A stretch of 64,000 bases of DNA, from the NCBI RefSeq assembly GCF_014842265.1, contig NZ_JACYVI010000001.1:496001-560000 (forward strand). The letters are read 5' to 3'. Below are positions 16,524 through 28,229 of this stretch, one piece after another. The notes below the pieces were generated by a model. It searched no databases and was not told where the DNA came from. It was given only the letters and a program-made list of their open reading frames with translations. The stretch's first letter is position 1; each line of letters opens with the position of its first letter. The DNA comes from Pseudomonas sp. CFBP 13711. Lineage in GTDB: Bacteria > Pseudomonadota > Gammaproteobacteria > Pseudomonadales > Pseudomonadaceae. Position numbers and translations under genes: made by a program.

Positions 16524-18101
16524 ATGCCAGGAGGCGAACAGCATCCACCGCCGTCAGGCGCCTTCGATCTATTGGACCTGGGCCCGGGGCGCAACACGGC
16601 CGTCTTTCGCCTCACCCTCGCATTCATGATTCTGGTGCTGCTGACGTTCGTTTCGGTTGAGGGGTGGCGCGCGTGGCGCGATTACAACCACGCCTACGAC
16701 TTCGCCCGGGACTCGGTCACCAACCTGGCCCGTGCCACGGCGCAGCACGCGGAGGACGCCATCAGGCAGGTCGACATCCTGACCTACGCCATCGGTGAGC
16801 GTGTCGAGGGCGATGGACTGGCCAATATCGACGTTCCACGTATCCACGCCCTGATGGCGCAGCAATCCAGACTCATGCCTCAGCTTCACGGGTTGTTCAT
16901 CTACGGCGCCGACGGGCGATGGATCGTGACCGATAAAGACGTGACCCCGGACACCGCAAACAACGCAGACCGGGACTACTTCAACTATCACCGCACCCAT
17001 ACCGATCAAAGCGTGCGCATCAGCAACGTGGTCAAGAGCCGCTCCACCGGCGAGTTGATCATCCCCGTCTCCCGCCGGCTGAACAATCCTGATGGCTCGT
17101 TCGCGGGCGTGCTGCTGGGGACTATCAAGCTCAGCTACTTCATGGATTATTACGGCGACTTCAAGATTGATGATCGCGGCGCGCTGGTGCTGGCGATGCG
17201 GGACGGCACGATCCTGGTCAGGCGTCCGTTCATGGATTCCGTGGTGGGGCAAAGCCTGGCCGACAGCGAGATCTTCAAACGCTACCTGCCGACCGCCAAT
17301 GAAGGGACTGTGGAGATCAAAGCCGTGGTGGACGGCACGTACCGGTTGTACGGCTTTCGTGCGCTGTCGAGTTATCCGCTGGTGGTCGCAGCCGGGCTGT
17401 CGAGAGAGTCCTTCGTCGGGCCGTGGCGTCATGACCTGCTCAAGTCCGGACTCGTGCTGTTGGTCCTGATCGCCGGGTTTATCGGATTTGCTTACATCGT
17501 CCTCACGCAGTTGCGCGGTCGCATGGCCATGGAGAGCGAGATTCGCCTCGCCCATCAGGCGGTCAAAGACATGGCGCTGACCGACAGCCTGACCCGACTG
17601 GGCAACCGGCGGCGACTCGACATGGCGCTCAACAGCGAGATCGGCCGCGCAAAACGACAGCGTTACCCGCTCGCCTTGATCATGCTCGACATCGATTACT
17701 TCAAACGCTTCAACGACCGCTACGGCCATGCGGCAGGTGACGACTGTCTCCAGCAGGTCGCGCAGGCCATCAGCGGGGTGTTGAAACGCCCTGCCGACCT
17801 CGCCGTTCGCTACGGTGGCGAGGAATTCACCGTGCTGCTGCCGGACACCGACATCCAGGGCGCGGGCCTTCTCGCCGAGGACATTCTGCAGGCCATTCGG
17901 GGGCTCGCGCTGGCGCACGCCGATCACCCCGAGCAGATTGTCACTGCAAGTGCCGGCGTCACAGCCAGGTTCCCTGCGATGGAAGACACGACGCCTGCCG
18001 GCATGATCAAAGCAGCGGATGCCTATCTTTATTACGCGAAAAATAATGGTCGCAATCGGTGGTACGCGGATCAGCACACTCAAGCGAGCGCGCGCGCATA
18101 A
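16524..18101 (+). CDS. Membrane diguanylate cyclase with periplasmic Cache/PDC sensor
   Basis: About 525 residues. AAGGAG lies ten bases before this ATG; a GTG two codons earlier is four bases from it and is an alternative start. TM1 is about residues 28-46 (LTLAFMILVLLTFVSVEGW), a periplasmic PDC/dCache-type sensor about 50-300 and TM2 about 307-330. The GGDEF domain follows, with LTDSLTRLGNRRRLD at its start and active site RYGGEEFTVLL at about 429-439. RPAD, five residues before GGEEF, matches the RxxD inhibitory site for c-di-GMP feedback. It should make c-di-GMP in response to an extracellular small molecule. It is paired with the CheB-like gene. Confidence 0.92.
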   Translation: MPGGEQHPPPSGAFDLLDLGPGRNTAVFRLTLAFMILVLLTFVSVEGWRAWRDYNHAYDFARDSVTNLARATAQHAEDAIRQVDILTYAIGERVEGDGLANIDVPRIHALMAQQSRLMPQLHGLFIYGADGRWIVTDKDVTPDTANNADRDYFNYHRTHTDQSVRISNVVKSRSTGELIIPVSRRLNNPDGSFAGVLLGTIKLSYFMDYYGDFKIDDRGALVLAMRDGTILVRRPFMDSVVGQSLADSEIFKRYLPTANEGTVEIKAVVDGTYRLYGFRALSSYPLVVAAGLSRESFVGPWRHDLLKSGLVLLVLIAGFIGFAYIVLTQLRGRMAMESEIRLAHQAVKDMALTDSLTRLGNRRRLDMALNSEIGRAKRQRYPLALIMLDIDYFKRFNDRYGHAAGDDCLQQVAQAISGVLKRPADLAVRYGGEEFTVLLPDTDIQGAGLLAEDILQAIRGLALAHADHPEQIVTASAGVTARFPAMEDTTPAGMIKAADAYLYYAKNNGRNRWYADQHTQASARA

Positions 18102-18184
18102 ACGAGGGAGTGTTCGAATGGCCGGGGGACCGAGAGGTTTTATGTGAGAGATGACGTGCTGAAGCGGGAGGAGTAGATCAGATA

Positions 18185-18256
18185 TGTCCCCTGCAGGAAT
18201 CGAACCTGCATCTAGCCCTTAGGAGGGGCTCGTTCTATCCGTTGAACTAAGAGGAC
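18185..18256 (-). tRNA. tRNA-Arg (CCT)
   Basis: Read on the minus strand it starts GTCCTCTTAGTT and ends GCAGGGGAC plus discriminator A. The anticodon loop CTCCTAA lies in an AGCCC/GGGCT stem, giving anticodon CCT. The T-arm is GCAGGTTCGATTCCTGC. CCA is not encoded. It closely resembles E. coli tRNA-Arg(CCT). Confidence 0.95.
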
Positions 18257-18541
18257 ACCAAAACAGACGGCGTGCATCTTAACGACAAGGCGCTGGCTTG
18301 TCATGTCGTCATTATCAACAGGGGCCGTAGGATGCTGCCTGCCAGTCACATCAGAGGGTTATCGTGCAGAATGCAAGGGCGGCCATGGGCCATATTGCAA
18401 ATCGCAACCCTACAATCCCTAAAATGCGATCTATGCTATTGGTTTATAAGGGATTTATCCGCCATAGAGATTGGCACGCAGACTGCACTAGTTACCTTCG
18501 CGAATCACCCTCTGAACGCCGTCCCAGCGAAGGTACCCGAG

Positions 18542-18790
18542 ATGAACATGACACTGTCCCTGCTCAACGCTGCCGCGCTTGCCGCATTGGTCGCTTTTCA
18601 TTTTCAGGGTGATGGCAGCCAGTCAGAGGCGGTGAAGTCAGAGACCGTCGCCGTCCAGGCTCAGCCTCATTACCTCCTGCAACAGACCCCGCGGTTCGCA
18701 GCCATGCCAAGCCAAGGCACAGAAGCCATTCTGGCCCATGACAATGAAGAAGCCGTGCCGGTTATCCGCTCGGAACGCTGGGTGTTTTGA
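18542..18790 (+). CDS. Small protein of unknown function with an N-terminal hydrophobic segment (82 aa)
   Basis: The start is the ATG of MNMTLSLLNAAALAALVAFH, with GAAGG about ten bases upstream. The first ~20 residues form a signal-like or anchor helix. The rest is polar and Gln/Glu-rich (GDGSQSEAVKSETVAVQAQP) and ends SERWVF. The open frame extends far upstream through non-coding sequence next to the tRNA, which I exclude. It lies 74 bases upstream of another small membrane protein gene. Function unknown. Confidence 0.5.
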   Translation: MNMTLSLLNAAALAALVAFHFQGDGSQSEAVKSETVAVQAQPHYLLQQTPRFAAMPSQGTEAILAHDNEEAVPVIRSERWVF

Positions 18791-18864
18791 TCAACAGTCA
18801 CTGTCAGTCATTCCAACGGCTCCGACCCGCCCTCTGTCAGAGAGCACCCCATTAGAGAGCAGCT

Positions 18865-19062
18865 ATGTCCAAAGCAGCAATTTCGTTCCTGATCTTGGCC
18901 CTGATGGCTATCGCCGCAGACCAGCTCATGGATCCGTCAATGGAAACCCTGAGCACCTTGGCTAAAGCAGCTGCCGGTATTTTCGCCAGCCTGTTCGTGG
19001 CAGCGCTGTTCGTGGGCCGCCGTATCAAGTTCGATCCGGTATTACGCCAGGCCAAGCCCTGA
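18865..19062 (+). CDS. Small two-helix membrane protein of unknown function (65 aa)
   Basis: Starts MSKAAISFLILALMAIAADQ, with AGAGAGCAGCT upstream. Two hydrophobic stretches, about residues 5-19 and 33-50 (AAAGIFASLFVAALFVG), are followed by a basic tail, RRIKFDPVLRQAKP. It resembles short conserved Pseudomonas membrane proteins lacking an assigned role. Inner-membrane location is inferred from the positive C-terminal flank. Confidence 0.65.
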   Translation: MSKAAISFLILALMAIAADQLMDPSMETLSTLAKAAAGIFASLFVAALFVGRRIKFDPVLRQAKP

Positions 19063-19386
19063 GCGCTCGCTGATCTGGCGCCAAGGCAATCGCCATCTCT
19101 CCGGCGGCTCTCCTGAAGCGTGAGTTGCCTCGAAGCATTCGACCCTTCGTCTCTTTCTTGACTGGCCCCTCGTATTATCCCCACTCTCCCACTACGCTGG
19201 AGACAGATAGCCATCACGGCGTCGTCCAGCGCTGTCGGGATGTTCATTATCCACTTTGCAAACCAGAACGCATTTCGGATAATTGGTGCTGGCTAAAAGC
19301 CTTTATCTAGTTCAATATTTGTCACACATTTGACGCCAAGGATCCGACGTATTGATGCAGGATGGCGGTCCTTTATGCGGGTGGTT
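19063..19386. other. Gene-free upstream region of amrZ
   Basis: An AT-richer stretch without a convincing coding sequence; a 61-codon open frame at 19125 has odd composition and no ribosome-binding site. It probably holds additional control sequences of amrZ, which is known to regulate itself in P. aeruginosa. Confidence 0.5.
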
Positions 19387-19413
19387 GAACATTTCAGCTA
19401 AAAGACAGTCAGA
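19387..19413 (+). promoter_or_regulatory. AlgU (sigma-22)-type promoter for amrZ
   Basis: GAACAT-N16-TCAGA matches the extracytoplasmic-stress consensus GAACTT-N16/17-TCTGA at nine of eleven positions and lies about 65 bases upstream of the start codon. In P. aeruginosa amrZ expression depends on this sigma factor, which supports the call. Confidence 0.55.
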
Positions 19414-19476
19414 GCATGACATCTCGCGGCCTAATGCAAGAACCGCCTCTCTCTTTGAACTAATTCGGTTAAATAT

Positions 19477-19803
19477 ATGAGCCCTATGAAACAGGCCAAT
19501 TATTCCAGTCGCACAGCTGACAAGTTCGTAGTTCGTCTACCGGAAGGCATGCGCGAGCGTATTGCGGACGTTGCCAAACATCATCATCGCAGCATGAACT
19601 CGGAAATTATTGCGCGTCTTGAGCAGAGTCTGATTCAGGAAGGTTCACTGGGTGACGAGCCAAGTCTGCGCCTGGACAGCCCTGAGCTTTCGCTTCACGA
19701 ACGCGAGCTGCTGCAGCGCTTCCGTCAGTTGGCTCACCGCCAGCAGAACGCACTGGTTTCCCTGATTGCACACGACACTAGCCTGGCAAACGACGACAAA
19801 TAA
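19477..19803 (+). CDS. amrZ: AmrZ, ribbon-helix-helix regulator of alginate, motility and biofilm genes
   Basis: A 108-residue Arc-family transcription factor nearly identical in layout to P. aeruginosa AmrZ. A flexible N-terminus ([17 protein letters not shown]) precedes the DNA-binding strand and helices, about residues 15-60 ([20 protein letters not shown], then [14 protein letters not shown]). The C-terminal tetramerisation region includes [20 protein letters not shown]. In pseudomonads it activates or represses genes for exopolysaccharide, flagella and c-di-GMP turnover. It is a single-gene unit with an AlgU-type promoter upstream and a strong terminator downstream. Confidence 0.96.
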   Translation: MSPMKQANYSSRTADKFVVRLPEGMRERIADVAKHHHRSMNSEIIARLEQSLIQEGSLGDEPSLRLDSPELSLHERELLQRFRQLAHRQQNALVSLIAHDTSLANDDK

Positions 19804-19824
19804 GTCGTTTAAACCAGAGACTTG

Positions 19825-19850
19825 AAAGCCAGCGCTCTGCTGGCTTTTTT
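19825..19850 (+). terminator. Intrinsic terminator after amrZ
   Basis: AAAGCCAGC/GCTGGCTTT stem with a five-base loop, then a T-run. Confidence 0.9.
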
Positions 19851-19888
19851 GTGCCTGAAATTAATGCCGCCGGTGTTTCGCGCCCATT

Positions 19889-19913
19889 AAAAAACCGCCC
19901 TGAAGGCGGCTTT
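19889..19913 (-). terminator. Intrinsic terminator after mgtE
   Basis: On the minus strand, AAAGCCGCC/GGCGGTTTTTT with a five-base loop, 17 bases past the mgtE stop codon. It converges with the amrZ terminator. Confidence 0.85.
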
Positions 19914-19929
19914 GTTTGAACCGTGGGGG

Positions 19930-21372
19930 TCAGAGTAAAAATAATGTCGCCAGCCCGAGAAAGATGAAGAACCCGCCGCTGTCGGTCATGGCCGTGATCA
20001 TCACACTGGCGCCCATCGCCGGATCGCGACCGAACCGCGCGAGGGTCATCGGGATCAACACACCCATCAATGCCGCCAGCAGGAGATTCAATGTCATGGC
20101 GACGGTCATCACCACCCCAAGGGACCAGCTGTGATACAGCAGATAAGCGACGATCCCTATCACCCCGCCCCACACTAGGCCGTTGATGAGCGCGACGCCC
20201 AGCTCCTTGCGCATCAGGCGTGAGGTATTGCCGGTGTTGACCTGATCGAGGGCCATGGCCCGAACAATCATTGTGATGGTCTGATTGCCCGAGTTACCCC
20301 CAATCCCTGCCACGATCGGCATCAATGCTGCAAGCGCCACCAGCTTCTCGATGGAGCCTTCGAACAGGCCGATCACCCGCGAGGCGAGAAAGGCAGTAAT
20401 CAGGTTGACGGCCAGCCAGGACCAGCGGTTGCGCAGGGATCGCCAGACGGAGGCGAAGATGTCCTCCTCCTCCCGCAGACCCGCCATGTTGAGCACTTCG
20501 GTCTCGCTCTCCTCACGGATGAGGTCGACCATCTCATCGATGGTGAGACGGCCGATCAGCTTGCCGTTCTTGTCGACCACCGGGGAGGAAATCAAGTCGT
20601 AACGTTCGAACGCCTGGGCGGCTTCATAGGCATCGCCATCTGGATGGAAACTCACCGGATCACTGGCCATGACCTCTGACACTTGCTTCTCGGGGTCGTT
20701 GACCAGCAGACGCTTGATGGGCAGAACGCCCTTGAGCACGCCATCGGAGTCAACCACGAACAGTTTGTCAGTGTGACCGGGCAGCTCTTTCAGACGGCGC
20801 AGATAGCGCAGAACGACTTCCAGGCTGACATCCTCGCGGATGGTCACCATCTCGAAGTCCATCAGGGCGCCGACCTGCTCCTCGTCATAGGACAGGGCGG
20901 AGCGCACGCGCTCGCGCTGCTGGCTGTCCAGCGCCTCCATCAGCTCATGGACAACATCGCGCGGCAGCTCTGGCGCAAGGTCGGCGAGCTCGTCGGCGTC
21001 CATTTCCTTGGCGGCGGCCAGCAGCTCGTGATCGTCCATGTCGGCGATCAGGGTTTCCCGAACGGAATCGGACACTTCGAGAAGGATGTCGCCGTCACGC
21101 TCGGCCTTCACCAACTGCCAGACCGTCAGACGGTCTTCGAGGGGAAGTGCTTCGAGGATATAGGCAACGTCGGCGGAGTGCAGGTCGTCGAGCTTACGCT
21201 GCAGCTCGACGAGGTTCTGCCGGTGAACGAGGTTCTCGACGCGATCCTGGTGCTGGCCTTCCTGACGGTGTGTCAGGTCTTCGACGATACGCTGACGTTG
21301 CAGCAAGTCGATGACTTGGGCGAGACGATCCTGAAGGCTTTCCTGCGTCTTTTTTACTTCGATTTGGGTCAT
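19930..21372 (-). CDS. mgtE: Magnesium transporter MgtE
   Basis: A 480-residue Mg2+ channel. The cytosolic N domain (about residues 35-150) carries the superhelical repeats (LHSADVAYILEALPLEDRLT; ELPRDVVHELMEALDSQQRE). A pair of CBS domains follows, about 155-275, then a five-helix membrane domain from about 300 with the family motif PIVAGIGGNSGNQTITMIVR. In known MgtE proteins the N and CBS domains sense cytosolic Mg2+ and close the pore. It is a single-gene unit convergent with amrZ. Confidence 0.95.
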   Translation of the reverse strand: MTQIEVKKTQESLQDRLAQVIDLLQRQRIVEDLTHRQEGQHQDRVENLVHRQNLVELQRKLDDLHSADVAYILEALPLEDRLTVWQLVKAERDGDILLEVSDSVRETLIADMDDHELLAAAKEMDADELADLAPELPRDVVHELMEALDSQQRERVRSALSYDEEQVGALMDFEMVTIREDVSLEVVLRYLRRLKELPGHTDKLFVVDSDGVLKGVLPIKRLLVNDPEKQVSEVMASDPVSFHPDGDAYEAAQAFERYDLISSPVVDKNGKLIGRLTIDEMVDLIREESETEVLNMAGLREEEDIFASVWRSLRNRWSWLAVNLITAFLASRVIGLFEGSIEKLVALAALMPIVAGIGGNSGNQTITMIVRAMALDQVNTGNTSRLMRKELGVALINGLVWGGVIGIVAYLLYHSWSLGVVMTVAMTLNLLLAALMGVLIPMTLARFGRDPAMGASVMITAMTDSGGFFIFLGLATLFLL

Positions 21373-21693
21373 AGGCGAACTCCACTCCCAGCAGTGGAAC
21401 CCGCCAGAAGATCAATCAGTCGATTCTTGATTGGTGAAACTTAGTGTTGAGTTGCTACTGGGTAAGTCCATGGAGGTAGTCCACAAGCCCCGGCGGGGCT
21501 GACGGGCGCAATCATACACCGCTTGCCGTGGCGGGAGGCTAAAAATTCAACGTGAAACAATCGGTTGCAACACAACGTTCATCGCTGTCCGAGTCAGCGA
21601 GGACGCCCGGTCACATCCGGTGAACAAAACCCGCTCGCCGCGAGAAATCCTCATCGCTACCCTTCTCGGACACTGGTCAGGGAGGACATCGCG
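21373..21693. other. Divergent region between mgtE and the DUF4124 gene
   Basis: Promoter and leader of mgtE lie toward 21373 and those of the DUF4124 gene toward 21693. I see no coding sequence, repeat family or clear Mg2+-sensing leader fold. Confidence 0.45.
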
Positions 21694-22401
21694 ATGCCGC
21701 TGAACACTGAAAAGCTCTTCATCACCCTGCTGCTGTTTTCGCCACTCGGCGCAGGCGCAACCACCGTCAATCGCTGCCAGGATCAGAGCGGCAACGTGAC
21801 GTTCACCACACTGGCTTGCCCCAGCGGGCACACGACAGCGGCGCAGGGCATCAACCCGGCTTCAGGCACGACCTTCACACTCCCTCCTCCGCCTGCAAAA
21901 ACGGACGCCCTGCAAAAGCGCAAAAGTAACGAAGTGGTGGTCGTGGGTCAGCGCGATGATGGTTGCGGAAATATCCTGAGCGCGGAGCAGCGTCGCAAGG
22001 CGATTATCAATCAGCAGACGCCAACGGGAATGAGCAAACGCGACGTGGAAAACTTGCTGGGGCGACCGGACAAGATCATCAGCCGTAACGCTGAAGTACG
22101 TTATGTGTATGAGGAGAAGAAGGGACGCAGCAGACAGGTGTCATTCGATGAACACGGCTGTGTAAAAGGCAAACGCCAGAAAGCAAAAAGCCCGCATTTG
22201 CATGCGGGCTTTTCGTTTTATGGTGCACTCGACAGGATTCGAACCTGTGACCGCTCGGTTCGTAGCCGAGTACTCTATCCAGCTGAGCTACGAGTGCAGA
22301 TGGCGCTTTTTAAACCAGTTCACCTCTGGGCATCGCATTTTACTTCTGGAAGTGAGTGGTGCTTCCGAAGACCTGTTGAAGCCAGGCTCTTTCTAACTTA
22401 A
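21694..22401 (+). CDS. DUF4124-domain exported protein, open frame running past its terminator
   Basis: The ATG of MPLNTEKLF follows GGAGGA by about eight bases. Residues 1-22 form a signal peptide, then a DUF4124-like segment (TTVNRCQDQSGNVTFTTLAC). The middle has SKRDVENLLGRPDKIIS and VRYVYEEKKGRSRQVSF, which recall SmpA/OmlA-like outer-membrane folds. The normal end would fall near CVKGKRQ, about residue 160, but no stop codon occurs there. The frame continues through an intrinsic terminator and the complement of tRNA-Arg to 22401. The last ~75 residues are the translated complement of a tRNA and are unlikely to be native. A lost stop codon or a frameshift is suspected, so the true C-terminus is uncertain. 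Confidence 0.6.
   Translation: MPLNTEKLFITLLLFSPLGAGATTVNRCQDQSGNVTFTTLACPSGHTTAAQGINPASGTTFTLPPPPAKTDALQKRKSNEVVVVGQRDDGCGNILSAEQRRKAIINQQTPTGMSKRDVENLLGRPDKIISRNAEVRYVYEEKKGRSRQVSFDEHGCVKGKRQKAKSPHLHAGFSFYGALDRIRTCDRSVRSRVLYPAELRVQMALFKPVHLWASHFTSGSEWCFRRPVEARLFLT
22185..22219. terminator. Bidirectional terminator between the DUF4124 gene and tRNA-Arg
   Basis: AAAAGCCCGCAT/ATGCGGGCTTTT with a four-base loop. It serves the plus-strand DUF4124 gene and the minus-strand tRNA transcript alike, and lies inside the extended open frame. Confidence 0.85.
22221..22297 (-). tRNA. tRNA-Arg (ACG), copy 1
   Basis: The minus strand reads GCACTCGTAGCTCAGC at the 5' end and ends TCGAGTGCACCA with encoded CCA. 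The anticodon loop CTACGAA in a CTCGG/CCGAG stem gives anticodon ACG (A34 expected to become inosine). Confidence 0.97.
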
Positions 22402-22436
22402 GACTGTTATTCGTATCACTACAAACAACGCTTAAA

Positions 22437-22513
22437 TGGTGCACTCGACAGGATTCGAACCTGTGACCGCTCGGTTCGTAGCCGAGTACTCTATCCAGCT
22501 GAGCTACGAGTGC
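22437..22513 (-). tRNA. tRNA-Arg (ACG), copy 2
   Basis: Identical over all 77 bases to copy 1, with encoded CCA. About 140 bases separate the two. Confidence 0.97.
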
Positions 22514-22620
22514 ATTTGTTGCCGCGCATTATAGGCCGTCAAATCTCTTGGTCAAGCACTTTTTCTAGTAAATTCAACAACTTACAGATCAAGCCAGATT
22601 ACAACGTACTACGCAAATAA

Positions 22621-22713
22621 TGGCGGAGAACGGGGGATTCGAACCCCCGACACCCTTTTGAGGTGTACTCCCTTAGCAGGGGAGCGCCTTCGGCCACTCG
22701 GCCAGCTCTCCGC
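22621..22713 (-). tRNA. tRNA-Ser (GCT)
   Basis: 93 bases on the minus strand, with the long variable arm of a serine tRNA and encoded CCA. The anticodon loop CTGCTAA in a CTCCC/GGGAG stem gives GCT. It follows csrA, the usual Pseudomonas order. Confidence 0.97.
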
Positions 22714-22773
22714 AACACGGGGCGTATAATAACCACCCTTTTCCCCGTTTGCAAACCAAAAATTCAATAAAAA

Positions 22774-22962
22774 TTAATGGCTTGGTTCTTCGTCCTTCTC
22801 TTTCTTTATACGCAGGTAAATCTCTTCGCGGTGAACAGCCACTTCCTTGGGCGCGTTGACCCCAATGCGCACCTGATTGCCTTTTACGCCGAGCACGGTC
22901 ACGGTGATTTCACCATCACCAATGATCAGACTTTCCGCGCACCGGCGAGTCAGAATCAGCAT
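22774..22962 (-). CDS. csrA: Carbon storage regulator CsrA/RsmA
   Basis: A 62-residue RNA-binding dimer that blocks or stabilises mRNAs at GGA motifs, controlling secondary metabolism, biofilm and motility under the Gac/Rsm cascade. The start is [16 protein letters not shown], with AAGGAG at good spacing; a longer frame upstream is not used. RNA-contacting residues are seen in the first strand (LTRR) and in [12 protein letters not shown]. It lies between lysC and tRNA-Ser in the conserved order alaS-lysC-csrA-tRNA, with 178 bases after lysC that probably hold its own promoters. Confidence 0.98.
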   Translation of the reverse strand: MLILTRRCAESLIIGDGEITVTVLGVKGNQVRIGVNAPKEVAVHREEIYLRIKKEKDEEPSH

Positions 22963-23140
22963 ACCTATCTCCTTACGGCTTACATTCAAGGGATTACAGT
23001 CTGCACAGACAAACGGCATGATCCCGAGCCAGAGGCCGCAGGTCCATGCCTCAGTATCGACCAGCGCCGGAAAAAGAATAGCGACTTGCGCACATCCACT
23101 CGCAGAAGGCGCAGCAGAAACCGCGCCCTCTGCTCAAGGC

Positions 23141-24373
23141 TTACTCGCCCTGACGCGGTGCGTCGAGTTCGAAGGCAGTGTGCAGCGCGCGCACGGCCAA
23201 CTCCAGGTACTTCTCCTCGATCACCACCGAGACCTTGATTTCGGACGTCGAGATCATCTGAATGTTGATGCTCTCCTTGGCCAGCGCTTCGAACATGCGG
23301 CTGGCAACCCCGGCATGGGAACGCATGCCGACACCGACGATGGAAACCTTGGCGATCTTGGTGTCGCCAATGACTTCGCGAGCGCCGATTTCGTTGGCGG
23401 TGTTCTGCAGAACCTGCAGCGCGGCCTGGTAATCATTGCGGTGAACGGTGAAGGTGAAATCGGTGGTGTTATCGTGCGAAACGTTCTGCACGATCATGTC
23501 GACTTCGATGTTCGCGCCGCTGATCGGGCCGAGAATCTTGAACGCAACGCCCGGGGTGTCTGGCACGCCACGGATGGTCAGCTTGGCTTCGTCGCGGTTG
23601 AAGGCGATGCCCGAAATGATCGGCTGTTCCATGGATTCCTCTTCATCAATGGTAATGAGGGTGCCTGGACCCTCCTTGAAGCTGTGCAGTACGCGCAGCG
23701 GGACGTTGTACTTGCCGGCGAATTCCACCGCACGGATCTGCAGGACCTTTGAACCGAGGCTCGCCATCTCCAGCATTTCTTCGAAGGTGATCTTGTCCAG
23801 CCGCTGGGCCTGCGACACAACACGCGGGTCAGTCGTATAGACGCCATCGACGTCGGTGTAGATCTGGCATTCATCGGCTTTCAATGCCGCGGCCAGCGCC
23901 ACGCCGGTGGTGTCGGAACCGCCACGACCCAGGGTCGTGATGTTGCCGTCTTCATCGACACCCTGGAAACCGGCGACCACCACCACACGACCGGCCTTCA
24001 GGTCAGCGCGAATCTTCTGATCATCGATCTGCAGAATCCGCGCCTTGTTATGGGCGCTGTCGGTGAGAATGCGAACCTGATTGCCGGTATACGACACAGC
24101 CGGAACGCCGCGCTTGATCAGCGCCATGGCCAGCAGTGCAATAGTGACCTGCTCGCCGGTGGAAACGATGACGTCCAGCTCGCGTGGCACCGGTTGGTCG
24201 CTGATTTGCCGGGCCAGTTCGATCAGGCGATTGGTTTCGCCGCTCATGGCCGAAAGCACGACCACCAGATCATCGCCCGCATCACGGAATTTCTTGACCT
24301 TGTCGGCCACCTGTTCGATGCGCTCTACCGAGCCCACCGAGGTGCCGCCAAACTTTTGTACGATTAAAGCCAT
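23141..24373 (-). CDS. lysC: Aspartate kinase
   Basis: 410 residues. Phosphorylates aspartate, the first step to lysine, threonine, methionine and diaminopimelate. The kinase domain opens with [18 protein letters not shown] and contains [18 protein letters not shown]. Two ACT domains follow from about residue 265, including [20 protein letters not shown], for amino-acid feedback. An internal start making a separate beta subunit, as in some aspartokinases, is possible but not shown. It is 90 bases downstream of alaS and probably cotranscribed with it. Confidence 0.97.
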   Translation of the reverse strand: MALIVQKFGGTSVGSVERIEQVADKVKKFRDAGDDLVVVLSAMSGETNRLIELARQISDQPVPRELDVIVSTGEQVTIALLAMALIKRGVPAVSYTGNQVRILTDSAHNKARILQIDDQKIRADLKAGRVVVVAGFQGVDEDGNITTLGRGGSDTTGVALAAALKADECQIYTDVDGVYTTDPRVVSQAQRLDKITFEEMLEMASLGSKVLQIRAVEFAGKYNVPLRVLHSFKEGPGTLITIDEEESMEQPIISGIAFNRDEAKLTIRGVPDTPGVAFKILGPISGANIEVDMIVQNVSHDNTTDFTFTVHRNDYQAALQVLQNTANEIGAREVIGDTKIAKVSIVGVGMRSHAGVASRMFEALAKESINIQMISTSEIKVSVVIEEKYLELAVRALHTAFELDAPRQGE

Positions 24374-24463
24374 CTCAAAGCCGCCTCAGCCCATGAAGGG
24401 CGCCCGTTATCATTCAAACCGCGAAGCGCCGGGACCCGAACGACGGGCCCCGGGTGGGTCGAC

Positions 24464-27082
<2,619 letters not shown>

Positions 27083-27224
27083 AGGTTCTTCCACGGAAAC
27101 TGCGGCCTGGCACATGCATAGCGTCGTTCGACGCAGCGACGGCAAAGGGCCGCATTATATAGGCGTTGTACGCTCGGTACAGCGTGTTATTCGATAGAAA
27201 CCGGCAATCGGGCTGATCACCCGA

Positions 27225-28229
27225 TCAGCGAACGCCAAATTCGGCAAATGCCGCAACCACCTTGTCCAGATGCGCAGCCGTCACATCCAGATGGGTGACC
27301 ATGCGCAACCGCGGCGCAGCACTCAGCACGATACCGCGCTCGGCACACAGGGCGTTGAGCGCCTGGGCGCGATCGCCGATCCGTACGTAAACCATGTTGG
27401 TCTGCACCGGCTCTACGTCAAAACCGAGGTCCGCAAGCGCTTTGCCCAAGGCGGTGGCATTGGCGTGGTCGTCGGCCAGACGCTCGACCTGATGCTCCAG
27501 CGCGTACAACCCCGCTGCTGCCAGGATGCCAGCCTGACGCATGCCGCCGCCGACCATCTTGCGCAGACGCCGGGCCTTGGCGATGAACTCACTTGAGCCG
27601 CACAGCACTGAGCCGACCGGCGCGCCGAGCCCTTTGGACAAGCACACGGAAACCGAATCGAAATGCCGGGCAATCTCACGCGCGTCCACGCCCAGTTTGA
27701 CGGAGGCGTTGTACAGGCGAGCGCCGTCGAGGTGCAGATTCAGCCCTTTTTCCCGGGTGAATGCCCGGGCCGCCGCGAGGTATTCCATCGGCAAGACCTT
27801 GCCCTGCATGGTGTTTTCCAGGGCCAGCAAGCGGGTGCGGGCGAAATGAAAGTCGTCGGCCTTGATGGCGGCGGCGACCTGATTCAGGTCCAGCGATCCG
27901 TCCGCCTGGTTGTCGAGGGGTTGAGGCTGGATCGAGCCGAGCACCGCCGCGCCGCCGCCTTCGTATTTGTAGGTGTGCGCCTGCTGGCCGACGATGTATT
28001 CGTCACCGCGCTCGCAGTGAGCCATCAGGCCGAGCAGGTTGCTCATGGTGCCGGTCGGCACGAACAGCGCGGCGGCAAAACCGAGACGCTCCGCCAGCCA
28101 CGATTCCAGCCGGTTGACCGTCGGGTCTTCGCCATACACGTCATCGCCAAGGGGCGCGCTGGCCATGGCGTCGCGCATGCCGGCCGAGGGTTGAGTCACG
28201 GTGTCACTGCGCAGATCGATAACCGCCAC
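27225..28229 (-). CDS. ltaE: Low-specificity L-threonine aldolase
   Basis: A PLP enzyme cleaving threonine or allo-threonine to glycine and acetaldehyde. The start proposed is the GTG preceding AVIDLRSDTVTQPSAG, with GGGAG eight bases upstream; an ATG six codons earlier (MNGSFIV) is possible but gives an unusual N-terminal extension. The PLP lysine lies in VSVCLSKGLGAPVGS (about residue 200) and the ring-stacking His in QQAHTYKYEGGGA. About 334 residues, normal for the family. It stands between alaS and the FMN riboswitch as a single-gene unit. Confidence 0.93.
   Translation of the reverse strand: MAVIDLRSDTVTQPSAGMRDAMASAPLGDDVYGEDPTVNRLESWLAERLGFAAALFVPTGTMSNLLGLMAHCERGDEYIVGQQAHTYKYEGGGAAVLGSIQPQPLDNQADGSLDLNQVAAAIKADDFHFARTRLLALENTMQGKVLPMEYLAAARAFTREKGLNLHLDGARLYNASVKLGVDAREIARHFDSVSVCLSKGLGAPVGSVLCGSSEFIAKARRLRKMVGGGMRQAGILAAAGLYALEHQVERLADDHANATALGKALADLGFDVEPVQTNMVYVRIGDRAQALNALCAERGIVLSAAPRLRMVTHLDVTAAHLDKVVAAFAEFGVR

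Noticed and set aside
22202..22396. 64-codon open frame ([20 protein letters not shown])
   Set aside because: Translation of tRNA-Arg antisense sequence, a well-known annotation artefact.
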